Shown here in pieces: positions 49,552 to 58,030 of a DNA stretch of 64,000 bases (the stretch's first letter is position 1; each line of letters opens with the position of its first letter). The notes beneath the pieces were generated by a model. It did no database searches. It was not told the DNA's origin and worked only from the letters and a program-made list of their open reading frames with translations. The DNA is from JACPPO01 sp965262505. Lineage in GTDB: Bacteria > Acidobacteriota > Vicinamibacteria > Vicinamibacterales > UBA2999. A program made the position numbers and the translations under genes. The stretch lies in NCBI GenBank assembly GCA_965262505.1, contig CBDHFM010000021.1, positions 31,392 to 95,391 of the forward strand, read 5' to 3'.

Positions 49552-49793
49552 TCCTCATCGTCGAAGACGCTCGGAGGTATCTCGTCAAGTAATTGATCTT
49601 CTCCGGAAGCGTGCATCTTCCTTGCTGCATCAGCCCACCCTGCGCGTGGCGGTCGAGCTCCCGTTACAACGAGCTTCCCTGGCTCGGCGCGCAGCGCCAC
49701 TTCTTCGGGTAATTCTGCTTGCTCAAGCACCGCCTTGGGGACGCGGATTCCTTGCGAGTTCCCGATTCTGACGATACGTGTGGTAGTGACCAT
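49539..49793 (-). CDS. MazE/AbrB-like antitoxin
   Basis: The 84-residue protein starts with TTRIVRIGNSQGIRVPKAVL EQAEL, a swapped-hairpin AbrB/MazE DNA-binding domain, and ends acidic (DEIPPSVFDDEEWEW), as expected for toxin binding. It overlaps the toxin by 13 bases. A TACATTGTAATCATAATGTG segment just upstream could be its operator. Confidence 0.9.
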   Translation of the reverse strand: MVTTTRIVRIGNSQGIRVPKAVLEQAELPEEVALRAEPGKLVVTGARPPRAGWADAARKMHASGEDQLLDEIPPSVFDDEEWEW

Positions 49794-49840
49794 GTAACTA
49801 CATTGTAATCATAATGTGTTTGCTCGGTTTTTTGAGCCGA

Positions 49841-50033
49841 TCACCCGGCCCACCAGACGCGGAGGGTGTCGAACATCTCGATGGCCATCTCTCGGAGGAT
49901 AGTGCCCAGAACGAGCACGGTCACGAGCGTGATGAGGGTCGCGCCGATGGCCACGACCGCACACACGATCAGCTCCCGCCGAAACCGCTTGGGGTCCCGC
50001 GCCCGCGCCTGCTCCCGCTCGCGCTTGATGTGA
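49841..50033 (-). pseudogene. small membrane protein truncated by IS6
   Basis: The minus strand encodes IKREREQARARDPKRFRREL, then a membrane helix IVCAVVAIGATLITLVTVLV and MAIEMFDTLRVWWAG. Upstream, at 50033, the sequence meets the terminal repeat of an IS6-type element, so the N-terminus is lost. Confidence 0.55.
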
Positions 50034-50360
50034 GGTTGTGTTGCAACGGTAGCCGACGGCGGCGGGTAACCTGAAGAGATCATGAGGCCGGCAATCCGAC
50101 CGGCGATCGTCACGTGGCGACAAACCGAGCCAGAGCTGATTCTGTGCGCCGTGCGCTGGTACCTTCGGTCCGCGCTCTCGTTCCGCGATGTCGAAGAACT
50201 GTTCCGCGAGCGCGGCCTGGAAGCGGGCCACACGACCATCTGGCGCTGGGTCCAGCGCTACGGTCCCGAACTGGAGGAGCGGCGGCTGCGCCGGCATCTC
50301 AAACCCACCACCAGGTCCTGGCGTGTCGATGAGATCTACGTTCGTGTCAAGGGCCGTTCA
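50034..50360 (+). mobile_element. IS6-family element, left part
   Basis: The left end GGTTGTGTTGCAAC at 50034 resembles the terminal repeats of the IS6 family (GGxxxTGTTGCAAA). It is followed by the first 90 codons of the transposase. The right part is missing beyond about 50360. Confidence 0.75.
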
Positions 50361-50492
50361 TGGGCAGGGGTGTGGATTCCTGATGGGAGGACACAGAAGT
50401 GCGTCGCCCGTCAGGGTGATGAAATCGGCGGTGGCTTCCGCGCGTGGACTCTTGCTGGAGTTTGCCCCGTGGTGGAGGGGAGAGCTGTGTGA
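50082..50492 (+). pseudogene. IS6-family transposase, N-terminal part
   Basis: The product contains WRQTEPELILCAVRWYLRSA, LSFRDVEELFRERGLEAGHT, TIWRWVQRYGPELEERRL and SWRVDEIYVRVKG (first catalytic Asp), the standard start of IS6 transposases. After VKGR it becomes unrelated, and the second Asp and Glu are missing. Confidence 0.85.
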
Positions 50493-50550
50493 CGTTCAGC
50501 GCTGTTATATCTTACTATCTGTACAATCAGAATATCAGTAAAGTAAGTAA

Positions 50551-50775
50551 ATGGAACTCGCCAAGATCACCGCGCGTGGGCAGACGACGATCCCCAAGAG
50601 CATCCGTGAGGCGGCCAGCCTGGGCGAGGGGGATGTGATCGCTTTCGAGATCGAGGGTGATCATCTGGTGGTACACAAGGTGACGCCGAGGCAGGACGAC
50701 TACCTGCGGGGCCTCTCCAAGGTGCTGAGCGAATGGATCTCGCCCGAGGACGAGGAGGCGTGGCGTGACCTTTAA
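50551..50775 (+). CDS. AbrB-family antitoxin
   Basis: The 74-residue protein reads MELAKITARGQTTIPKSIRE, then LGEGDVIAFEIEGDHLVVHK, a typical AbrB/MazE swapped-hairpin domain, and ends with an acidic helix (SEWISPEDEEAWRDL). It overlaps the toxin gene by 11 bases. A CAGAATATCAGTAAAGTAAGTAA stretch upstream may contain its promoter, and no strong ribosome-binding site is seen. Confidence 0.85.
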   Translation: MELAKITARGQTTIPKSIREAASLGEGDVIAFEIEGDHLVVHKVTPRQDDYLRGLSKVLSEWISPEDEEAWRDL

Positions 50776-51100
50776 GTCACTCGATGTGGTCGTCGTTCCC
50801 TTTCCTTTCACAGATCGCCTGGCCGCCAAACGTCGGCCGAGCTTGATCGTCTCATCGGCACATTTCAATCGGACTCATGAACAATCGATCCTCGCGATGA
50901 TCACCTCAGCCGTGAGCGATTGGCCGAGCGACGTGGCAATCCAGGGCTTGCGGGAAGCTGGCCTCAATGTTCCCTGCAAGGTCCGCTTGAAGCTCTTCAC
51001 CCTCGACGACACGCTGATTGTCCGCAAGCTCGGGGCGTTGTCGAAACGAGATGGAGAAGCGGTGAAAAAAGCGCTGGGACACGTCCTGGTAAGCCACTGA
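50765..51100 (+). CDS. MazF/PemK-like toxin
   Basis: The 111-residue protein (GTG start) reads LDVVVVPFPFTDRLAAKRRP SLIVSS, ILAMITSAVSDWPSDVAI and SVVRLKLFTLD-type segments ending LGALSKRDGEAVKKALGHVL. The FPFTD...KxRPxLIVS motif is the PemK/MazF signature. It pairs with the AbrB-type antitoxin. Confidence 0.85.
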   Translation: MTFKSLDVVVVPFPFTDRLAAKRRPSLIVSSAHFNRTHEQSILAMITSAVSDWPSDVAIQGLREAGLNVPCKVRLKLFTLDDTLIVRKLGALSKRDGEAVKKALGHVLVSH

Positions 51101-51274
51101 TACGAACCAAACCCTCGACGATGGGTCTTATACGCCTTCTTCCAGACGCAGAACCCTGACATCACGACGCCGAAGTCACTTGGCCGCAACCACCGTTACA
51201 CGAGCCGCACGTTCAGCGCCCGGGTGGCGCGACCGGAGCCCTTTCCACTCAGGATCGGGCTTCTGGTAGGTGCC
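51101..51274. other. no gene recognised
   Basis: A short spacer between convergent genes; no terminator hairpin with T-run was identified. Confidence 0.3.
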
Positions 51275-51482
51275 TCAGCCGATGTCGCCGACTCCGTCGC
51301 CCTGCCTGGTCAGAACGGGCAGGCGGATCCCGCGTGTCAGCCGCAGAACATGGGACACGGGGAGGGCCAGTGCTCGGTTGACGACCCTCTCCATTAGCGC
51401 GCCGCGCCGCCACGTCCTCCAGGCACAGCACGCCCGGCCGCTCGTCCATGCCGACGTTAGGGTCGTACTGATGCCGATCCAT
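51275..51482 (-). pseudogene. possible small gene downstream of the XRE gene, frameshifted
   Basis: An ATG at 51482 with GGAGGACG upstream opens MDRHQYDPNVGMDERPGVLC LEDVAARR; in the neighbouring frame the sequence continues ALMERVVNRALALPVSHVLR and ends at 51275. The two parts look like one protein of about 68 residues with a one-base shift near 51395. The family is unknown and the case is weak. Confidence 0.35.
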
Positions 51483-51771
51483 CCGTCGTCCTCCGCGCAC
51501 GTCGCGCGTGAGACAGCCACTCGCCGATGCGACTCGTGCGTCGTCCTACCAGCACCTTCGCCCGTGCCTCGGTCGCGGCGCGCTCCGCCTGCTCCAGCAG
51601 ATCCAGCGCCGCGGCGGCCTCCACCTCGAACCCCGTGGGCGGCTGGCGGTAGCCGTTCAGCCACACGCTCAACGTGGCTTGACTGACACCGAGCGCTCGC
51701 GCCAGCGCGTGCTGGGAGACGCCCAGTGCTGCCAGACGGACGCGAACGACCTGCGTGTGTGTAACGTCCAT
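51457..51771 (-). CDS. XRE-family Cro-like regulator
   Basis: The 104-residue protein has an N-terminal helix-turn-helix (VVRVRLAALGVSQHALARAL, GVSQATLSVWLNGYRQPPTG) and an Ala/Glu-rich helical C-terminal half. It is transcribed divergently from a cI-like repressor 65 bp away, as cro is from cI in phage switches. Confidence 0.8.
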   Translation of the reverse strand: MDVTHTQVVRVRLAALGVSQHALARALGVSQATLSVWLNGYRQPPTGFEVEAAAALDLLEQAERAATEARAKVLVGRRTSRIGEWLSHARRARRTTDGSASVRP

Positions 51772-51836
51772 TTACTTGGAACCGTAGCGCGTCGTTTAAT
51801 TACCGGTCAACTGTAAATTAGTATTACTATTTAAAG
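51772..51836. promoter_or_regulatory. divergent operator between Cro-like and cI-like genes
   Basis: The 65-bp AT-rich spacer contains a near-perfect dyad AAATTAGTATTACTATTT at about 51815-51832 and a second imperfect one (TAATTAC...GTAAATTA) before it. Overlapping divergent promoters and operators are expected here. Confidence 0.6.
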
Positions 51837-52547
51837 ATGAGTCTCATCGGACAACGTCTGCGCCACGCCCGCGTCCTGCGCGCCGTCACCCAGCGGGAGC
51901 TCGCCGCCCGAACCGTCAACACCCGAGAGGCGATCTCGATGGTCGAGCGCGGTAAGTCCGGCTGGTCGCTCGACAAGCTGGCTACCGCCGCCAGGGCGCT
52001 CGACGTGTCGACCGACTACCTGTGCGGGCTCACTGACGACCCGAGACCCGCCGAGCAACTCCTCCGCGGCCTCCCGGCCGCGCCGGCCGGACAGGGCCTC
52101 GACGACCCGAGCGCGCGCGCCGCGGTCGTCGATGACGCCGACTACGTCGGCGTCTCCGAACTCGCCGTAGCCGCCGGAGACGGCGACAGCGTCGACCAGG
52201 AGCGCGTAACCGGGCGCATCAAGTTTCGCCGGGCGTGGCTCGCCCGCCACGGACTCGTGGCCCGCCACTGCCGTGTCATCCACGTCAGCGGCGAGTCGAT
52301 GGAACCGACGCTGGTCGATGGCTGCTCGATTCTCGTCAATCACGCCGGCCGGCGTCGCCGCGTCGGACACCTCTTCGTCGTCCGTATCGACGACGGCGCC
52401 GTCGTCAAGCGCGCCGGCCGGGACGCGTCCGGCGCGTGGCAACTCGTCAGCGACAATCCCAACAAGCACGTCTGGCCCACGCGGCCCTGGCCGCCAGACG
52501 CGGTCGTCGTCGGGGAGGTCAAGTGGGCCGCGCGGACCTTTGCGTGA
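51837..52547 (+). CDS. cI/LexA-like repressor with S24 peptidase domain
   Basis: The 236-residue protein has an XRE helix-turn-helix (RLRHARVLRAVTQRELAART, VNTREAISMVERGKS) and a C-terminal S24 domain with VSGESMEPTLVDGCSILVNH (the catalytic Ser in GESM) and DDGAVVKRAGR (the catalytic Lys in VVKR). Such repressors self-cleave after RecA activation, linking element induction to DNA damage. The cleavage site cannot be pointed to with certainty. Confidence 0.9.
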   Translation: MSLIGQRLRHARVLRAVTQRELAARTVNTREAISMVERGKSGWSLDKLATAARALDVSTDYLCGLTDDPRPAEQLLRGLPAAPAGQGLDDPSARAAVVDDADYVGVSELAVAAGDGDSVDQERVTGRIKFRRAWLARHGLVARHCRVIHVSGESMEPTLVDGCSILVNHAGRRRRVGHLFVVRIDDGAVVKRAGRDASGAWQLVSDNPNKHVWPTRPWPPDAVVVGEVKWAARTFA

Positions 52548-52663
52548 GGAGGACGGGGACTGTGGCTCGCGGGCGTACGGGGTGCCGGGAGCGAGGGTGT
52601 GTCGTGTGCAGGGGCCGGAGTCGTTCAGCGCTCGTGGACCGGTTCACGCGTTCCGGCCGCGCG

Positions 52664-52936
52664 TCAGGCATCGGGACGTCGAGAACGGTCGTGCAGACCG
52701 TTCCGGGCGTCTGAGGCGATCGCCGTGCATCCTGGCGACGCGGCGGGCCGCTCGGAGCCGCCGCGGGGACGGCTGGCGATGAAGTCGAGCACTTCCTGCT
52801 CGACCCAGCGGACCGCGCGGCTCCCGATGCGGAGGGGCTTCGGGAAACGGGCCTCGGCCATCATCGCGTAGACGGCCGACCGCGATAGCGAGGTGATCGC
52901 GGTCACGTCCCGGAGCGTGAGCAATCTCATGGTCAT
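52664..52936 (-). CDS. AlpA-type MerR-like regulator/excisionase
   Basis: The 90-residue protein reads MTMRLLTLRDVTAITSLSRS, AVYAMMAEARFPKPLRIGSR, AVRWVEQEVLDFIASRP, the complete AlpA winged-helix pattern. AlpA proteins activate or direct integrases of P4-like islands. GGGAGGCACC precedes the ATG. It sits next to the cassette with P4-type integrases, which are its likely partners. Confidence 0.9.
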   Translation of the reverse strand: MTMRLLTLRDVTAITSLSRSAVYAMMAEARFPKPLRIGSRAVRWVEQEVLDFIASRPRGGSERPAASPGCTAIASDARNGLHDRSRRPDA

Positions 52937-53477
52937 GGTGCCTCCCTGGGTGGTGGCCCGGCCGTGACCAGGGCCGTGCCTGTCGTTTGGTGGCCTACCG
53001 CGACAGTGTAGCCCGGTGCATAAAATCTGTAAACCATTGTGTAATAAAGATTTATTACACTTTCTTACCCACACACGCCTCAACCGGCCCGTTGGGACGC
53101 AACAGGACCTGATCGGCCCTGTGGTGCACCGGTAGGGGCGGCGCGCTCACCACCGATTCCGACGAAAAACCCTTGCCTTCCTGTCGGTGAGCGCCTCCGC
53201 GGCGATGCGCGCCGCCCAGAACGAGGCCGAGGCGGTCGGCGACCGCTGGCCAGCAGATGTGCGGTAACGGCCGCGTGCCGTAGGGCGCCGGGGTCTATCC
53301 GGCGTTGTGCGCCCAGCATCCGCCTGCCAAGGCGTGAGGGCCGGATCGCGTCCGCGAACGGCTTTTGTCGTCCTCTGGCGTCGGGCTCGACGTGTGGGTA
53401 ACGGTGTGGGCAACCGGTCCATGCAAGTTGCAGAAATCATTCATTTCAAATGGCTTACACGTCTTCGTCTTGAAGCA
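52937..53477. other. gene-free stretch with TGTGGGTAA-type motifs
   Basis: No gene is supported. Motifs resembling integrase arm sites occur at about 53066 (TTACCCACACA, inverted) and 53393-53416 (GTGTGGGTAACGGTGTGGGCAA). The same motif pair is present inside both cassettes at 20182 and 56012. These could flag an attachment site at the left edge of cassette copy 2. Confidence 0.4.
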
Positions 53478-53583
53478 GAAGTAACCGTTTACCCCTGAAA
53501 CGAGGACGTAAGCGTTCACCGGTACCTATGCAGAAGCGACCGTACTACCCCCTACACGGAAGAACTCTATCGTTACCCCCTAT
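53478..53583 (+). repeat. array of four 26-28-nt repeats before exported protein 2
   Basis: Repeats begin at 53478, 53505, 53533 and 53559 and match repeats 2-5 of the array at 17420-17525 almost base for base, with the same spacing (27, 28, 26). The first repeat of copy 1 is absent, because the duplicated unit begins here. Confidence 0.75.
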
Positions 53584-53604
53584 GCCTCAAAGGAGCGACA
53601 AGTT

Positions 53605-55605
53605 ATGAACGGATCGAAATCAACTTTTAAGCGGAAGGGCTACTGGCTTACGGCCTTTGCCACAGCGGTGCTGCTGGCGGCGTCCCCGGGGACGGCGTCG
53701 GCGCAGATTGTCCCTGATACCGAATACGACACGGACGGTTTCAAAGTCGACGGCTTGGGGAAGACGATCGCCGAGGGCGACGCTACGGTGATTCAGGTGA
53801 GCCTGAGGGCGATGGTTGAGGCTTCGGTGAGCGCCACCACTGTAGCAGTTACGGTGACCATTGCCGCCGCCGACCCAGAGATGCCGACGGATGACACCAC
53901 CGACAACGCCGACGACGGAGACGTGACCCTCACCGGTGACACCGGTAGCGGTGTGGAGGTGAATCTCATCTTTCCGGCCGGTGGGACCGAAGATGCCACG
54001 TATACCCGTACGGCCAACGTCTATTTAGGCACGGGACAAGACGGGGACGCGGAAGACGAAGACTTCGCAGTTCGCTTCGTCGTCACCAACGCGCCTGGCG
54101 TCGATCAGGAGAACATACAAGTCACCATCGATGACGACGAGACCCAGACCTACGATCTGACCTTGGAGACGGACAAACCCGCGGAGGGGACTGATATCGA
54201 AGTGAACCTCAAGGCGGTTCCTGCGCATGACGACGGTTCAGCAATGCTGACCCTGCATCTTGACGATCCGGAGTACCGCCATGACCAGACTGGCGTCGTC
54301 GTAGTCAATTCCGACGACGCGGCCGCCGGCGACACGATCATGATCACGCCGCCCGGCGACGATGGAAACCGAGTCGAGGACTCTGTGACGCTGACCGCGT
54401 ATTCTGGAGCGGTGGGAAGGGCGACGGAGCAGGCCTCGCTCACGATCAAGGTAGCGGACATCAACGAGCTGCCTGCGGTCGCGATGATGGTGGTCGACGA
54501 GGACGGGGCCGCCCTCGAACCGCAGCCCACGTCGGTGACGGAAGGCGACTCCGTCATGGTGGCGGTGATGCCGGTCGACGAGGACGGGGACGTCATGGAG
54601 GATGGGTTCGCAGAGGAACTCACGGTCCAGTTGATGCCGACCGGCACGGCCGATGCGGCGGACTACACGTTGACGCGGACGATCACCATCGAGATGAACG
54701 AGGATGCAAGCAAGCCGGTAGAACTCGAGGTGAGATCGGACGAGGACGTCGGCACGGATATGCTCATGTTCGACGCCGTGGTGTCCGGTGATAGCGAGGT
54801 TGGCACCGAGACCCGCACGAGCGCGGCTGTGCTGTCGCTGTCCCTTGAGGACGACACGGCGAAGAAGATTACGCCGAAGGCGAGTGCGGCAGACTACGAG
54901 GCGCTCATGGCCGCGATTGCGGCGGGGGGCGGCGACGACGGCGTGAACCCGGGTGACACGGTCACGCTCATGACGAGTGACCTGTTCGATGTGGAGCCCG
55001 GCTACACGGCCAGCTACGGCGTCTCCGTGGAGGGCGACTCGGCCAGTGCGTCCGCGTCGGGCGAGACGGTCACGATCAATGCGATGATGGCCGGCGAGGC
55101 CAAGATCACCGTCACCGGGACGGCGAGAATGGCATCGTCCTCGCTCATCCCGACGCAGACCGTGTCGAACGTCGCCGAGCTCACGTTCCCCGTGATGGTG
55201 GTCGACACGGAGCTGGTGGTCACGCTGAGCGCCGATCCCATGGAGGTCGAGGCGGGCGGCACGACGATGATCACCGCGACGGCCAACCGAGCCGTTACGG
55301 CTGGTGACGGCGCGGTCACGGTCCATCTGACGGTAGTGGGTGACGGCATGCTGGATGCCGAGTCGATCACGATCGCGATGGGCGATATGAGCGGATCCGC
55401 CACGTTGACGGCCAACGAGTCGGTGACCGTGGTGGCCACGGGCAGCGGCGTCACCGGCCTCATGCAGGTCGCGGTGACCGCGACCGACGCGCCGGAGCCG
55501 GTGCCGGAGCCGGTGCCGGCGCTGCCATTGATTGGGCAGTTGCTGCTCGGGCTGGGCCTGCTGGGTGGCGGTGCCCGGCATCTGTATCGGCGGCGTCAGG
55601 GCTAG
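53605..55605 (+). CDS. large exported protein 2 with PEP-CTERM-like tail
   Basis: The 666-residue protein starts at ATG 53605 after AAAGGAG. It has a signal peptide (SFKRKGY-like basic region, LTAFATAVLLAASPGTASA), an acidic beta-rich body with Calx-beta-like features (DDDETQTYDLTLE; SVTEGDSVMVAVMPVDEDGD) and the tail PALPLIGQLLLGLGLLGG, ARHLYRRRQG. It is a paralogue of the protein at 17545: leader and the last 260 residues (from TPKASAADYE on) are alike, the middle is not. Surface display is inferred. Confidence 0.85.
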   Translation: MNGSKSTFKRKGYWLTAFATAVLLAASPGTASAQIVPDTEYDTDGFKVDGLGKTIAEGDATVIQVSLRAMVEASVSATTVAVTVTIAAADPEMPTDDTTDNADDGDVTLTGDTGSGVEVNLIFPAGGTEDATYTRTANVYLGTGQDGDAEDEDFAVRFVVTNAPGVDQENIQVTIDDDETQTYDLTLETDKPAEGTDIEVNLKAVPAHDDGSAMLTLHLDDPEYRHDQTGVVVVNSDDAAAGDTIMITPPGDDGNRVEDSVTLTAYSGAVGRATEQASLTIKVADINELPAVAMMVVDEDGAALEPQPTSVTEGDSVMVAVMPVDEDGDVMEDGFAEELTVQLMPTGTADAADYTLTRTITIEMNEDASKPVELEVRSDEDVGTDMLMFDAVVSGDSEVGTETRTSAAVLSLSLEDDTAKKITPKASAADYEALMAAIAAGGGDDGVNPGDTVTLMTSDLFDVEPGYTASYGVSVEGDSASASASGETVTINAMMAGEAKITVTGTARMASSSLIPTQTVSNVAELTFPVMVVDTELVVTLSADPMEVEAGGTTMITATANRAVTAGDGAVTVHLTVVGDGMLDAESITIAMGDMSGSATLTANESVTVVATGSGVTGLMQVAVTATDAPEPVPEPVPALPLIGQLLLGLGLLGGGARHLYRRRQG

Positions 55606-55758
55606 GGAAAGCCCATCGATCCTGAGAGCCCGGGGGGGGTAACAGGGGAGCGGGGGGGATTCGGCGCGACGGCGCCGGGTTCCCTCTCGCGTTGTTGAGC
55701 GTCCCCGAGGGTTCTGCGGTAGGAGCCAGGTGCTCCTGGCTCGTGCCAGGCGATCTCC

Positions 55759-55797
55759 AGGCGAGCGGCACCTCCGGTGTCCGTTCGCCTGTTTTTT
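55759..55797 (+). terminator. Rho-independent terminator of exported protein 2
   Basis: The hairpin AGGCGAGCGG/CCGTTCGCCT with inner CACC/GGTG and a run of six T residues is the same as at 19929-19968. Confidence 0.9.
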
Positions 55798-56517
55798 CGT
55801 GTACGGCCAGCTCCCCGCCGCATGGATTCCGCAGGTTGGGTCCGGTTGGTGCCGCAGGTGTCCATCGCGGTCCAGCCGTGTTACGTGACTCTCTCTCGTC
55901 CGGTACCTGATACCGGCGCCGTGCGGCTACCGCGAGGCCGGTCGGCTCCCCGGTCCAGTCCAGCGGCAACCGACGCCGTCCGGTAGCGTCCGCGGGCATC
56001 GAAAACAACGTGTGGGTAAGATTGTGGGTAACGGGAGGCGTGGCGCGCGTGGATCGACCCAGCGCATCGCCATCCGCGGCCGCCGCGACGAACTCGGGCT
56101 CGACGGCGCCTTCCCCGTCCCGCGGGCCGAGGCCTGCGGGTTCTTCCCTCATTCGCGCGCCTGAGCTGGCGGCGACCTTCTGGTCGAGACGCGCCACGCC
56201 TGGGACGTGCCGGCCATCGCTGCCGGCTTGGCTGTGACCTACGACGTGGTGACCGGTGGCCACACGATCCCGCGGCGCGTTGCCGCCCTGGGATTGGCGG
56301 CGGCCGCGACGGCATCGGTGGGACGCGAGCGGGTCGGCGTCGGCGTCACGACGGGTTCCGGGGTGGTCACGCTGGCGCTCAGGCCAAGGCCGTCCACGGA
56401 CGGCTTGCTCGGTCCGGCAGGTTCCCGTTCAGATAGAGGGGTACAACGAGGGAAGCGAGTGCGGGTGCTTGTCAGGAAGTTATTTATTTTAAAGCAGTTA
56501 CACGAGATCGGCGGCTA
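55798..56517. other. conserved non-coding region, copy 2
   Basis: This is the counterpart of 19969-20660, with few differences, including the TGTGGGTAA repeat pair at about 56012-56034. As there, no coding sequence is convincingly supported; the plus-strand frame at 56207 (AIAAGLAVTYDVVTGGHTIP) is conserved only at the general level of the DNA. Confidence 0.4.
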
Positions 56518-56630
56518 CCATCTCCGTAGCGGCCAGCCGTGGCCACGTTGCGCACGAAGGCGGGCGTGAGTGCATGTTCAAGCCGCCGGCCTGGGGGTCT
56601 CGGTTCGCGCGGGTGTGTCGGGAGCGTCAT
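56518..56630 (-). pseudogene. N-terminal piece of tyrosine integrase 2 (copy 2)
   Basis: Identical in layout to 20680-20793: MTLPTHPREPRPPGRRLEHA then LTPAFVRNVATAGRYGDG on the minus strand, ending at CCATCTCC (56518-56525). The continuation is on the plus strand at 58031. It lies 44 bp after the stop of integrase 1. Confidence 0.8.
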
Positions 56631-56674
56631 GACCGTCGAGCCTCCTCTCGTCTGATGCCGGGAACGGAACCATT

Positions 56675-57889
56675 CTACACAGCCGGACGAGGCGTCCCGT
56701 TCAGATAGGCCGCCCAGTCGCCCATGAGTCGCCGGCGGCGCTCGAACAGGTCCGAGCGGGCATAGGCCGCTTCGACCTTGTTCTGCACGACGTGAGCCAG
56801 CGCCGCCTCGATGACCTCGCGCGGATGGTCGGTCTCCTCGGCCGCCCAGTCTCGGAAGGTGGACCGGAAGCCGTGCGGCACGGCCGCGATCCCCTGCTGC
56901 TGTAGGAGCCGGCGCAGCCGTTTGTCGGCCAGCGGCGCCCCGTCCCGCCCGGGAAACACGAGCGGACCGTCGCCACGCGTCCGCGCCGCCTCGAGGATCT
57001 CCGCCGTGCGCTCCGGCAGTGGGACCCGGTGCGGGCGCTTCGCCTTCATGCGCGCGGCCGGGATGGTCCACACGGCGTCGTCGTCGTCGATCTCGGTCCA
57101 CGCGGCCCCGCGGACCTCGCCCCACCGCGCCGCGGTCAGCACCAGAAACTCGAACGCCAGCGTGACGATGTCGGCCGCACCGGATGCCCGCACCCGTGCG
57201 AGGGCTGCCGGCACGTCCTGGTGCGCGAGCGCCCGCATGTGCGCCACCGTTGCCTGCTGCGGTCCGAGGACCGGCCCGATGCGGTCACACGGGTTGTCGT
57301 GTCTCCACTCCATGGCCACGGCCCACTCCAGCACCGCCCGGATCCGCTCGCGCACCCGCCGCGCGGTCTGCGCCTTCACGTGCCAGACCGGCGTGAGCAC
57401 CTCCAGCACCTCAGCGCTCGTCACGTCGGACACCGGCCGTGCGCCAATCCGGGGAAAGGCGTAGCGCTCCAGACTCGTCCACCAGCTCTGCGGGTGCCGG
57501 CCGTTCCGCCAGCCGGCCCGTTTCTGTTCCAGCACGCGGCGGGCCGCCTCCGCAAACGTCGGCGTCCCCTCCGCGCGGCGCTTCTCCGTGAGCGGGTCGC
57601 CCCCCTCGCGGGCCAGCTTGCGGTTGACCCGCGCCGTCTCGCGCGCCTCGGCGAGCGGGACGAGCGCCACGCTGCCGAGCCCGAGGTCACGGCGGCGACC
57701 GTGGATCACGAGCCGCTGGACCCAGCTCCGGGTGCCGGACGACTGGACGTAGAGATACAACCCCTGGCCATCGCAGTATCGTCCGGGCGCGACGGTCCGC
57801 ACGAAGCCGGCCGTCAGCCGCTTGTCGGGATGGCGGCCTCTGGGCTTGGTCCGTCGCGGCAGGTGCAGCGTCTGCGTCGCGCTATTCAT
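56675..57889 (-). CDS. P4-type tyrosine integrase 1 (copy 2)
   Basis: The 404-residue recombinase is almost identical to that at 20838-22052. The differences include DGAPLADKRLRR where copy 1 has LNWAPLADKRLRR, so copy 2 may be the better version. Arg (TAARWGEVRGAAW), H-x-x-R (PHGFRSTFRDW), His and Tyr (AAYARSDLF) are all present. Confidence 0.9.
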   Translation of the reverse strand: MNSATQTLHLPRRTKPRGRHPDKRLTAGFVRTVAPGRYCDGQGLYLYVQSSGTRSWVQRLVIHGRRRDLGLGSVALVPLAEARETARVNRKLAREGGDPLTEKRRAEGTPTFAEAARRVLEQKRAGWRNGRHPQSWWTSLERYAFPRIGARPVSDVTSAEVLEVLTPVWHVKAQTARRVRERIRAVLEWAVAMEWRHDNPCDRIGPVLGPQQATVAHMRALAHQDVPAALARVRASGAADIVTLAFEFLVLTAARWGEVRGAAWTEIDDDDAVWTIPAARMKAKRPHRVPLPERTAEILEAARTRGDGPLVFPGRDGAPLADKRLRRLLQQQGIAAVPHGFRSTFRDWAAEETDHPREVIEAALAHVVQNKVEAAYARSDLFERRRRLMGDWAAYLNGTPRPAV

Positions 57890-58030
57890 ACCCTCATTGT
57901 ATAGGGGATGTGTATGGACCGTAAAGGATGTCGTGAGCGTATCAGACAGCGCGTAAGGTGTCATAAATAGTTATTACTACACCGTTTATACTGCATACTG
58001 CACAATACGACACGTTGGCGTATTCTGTGA

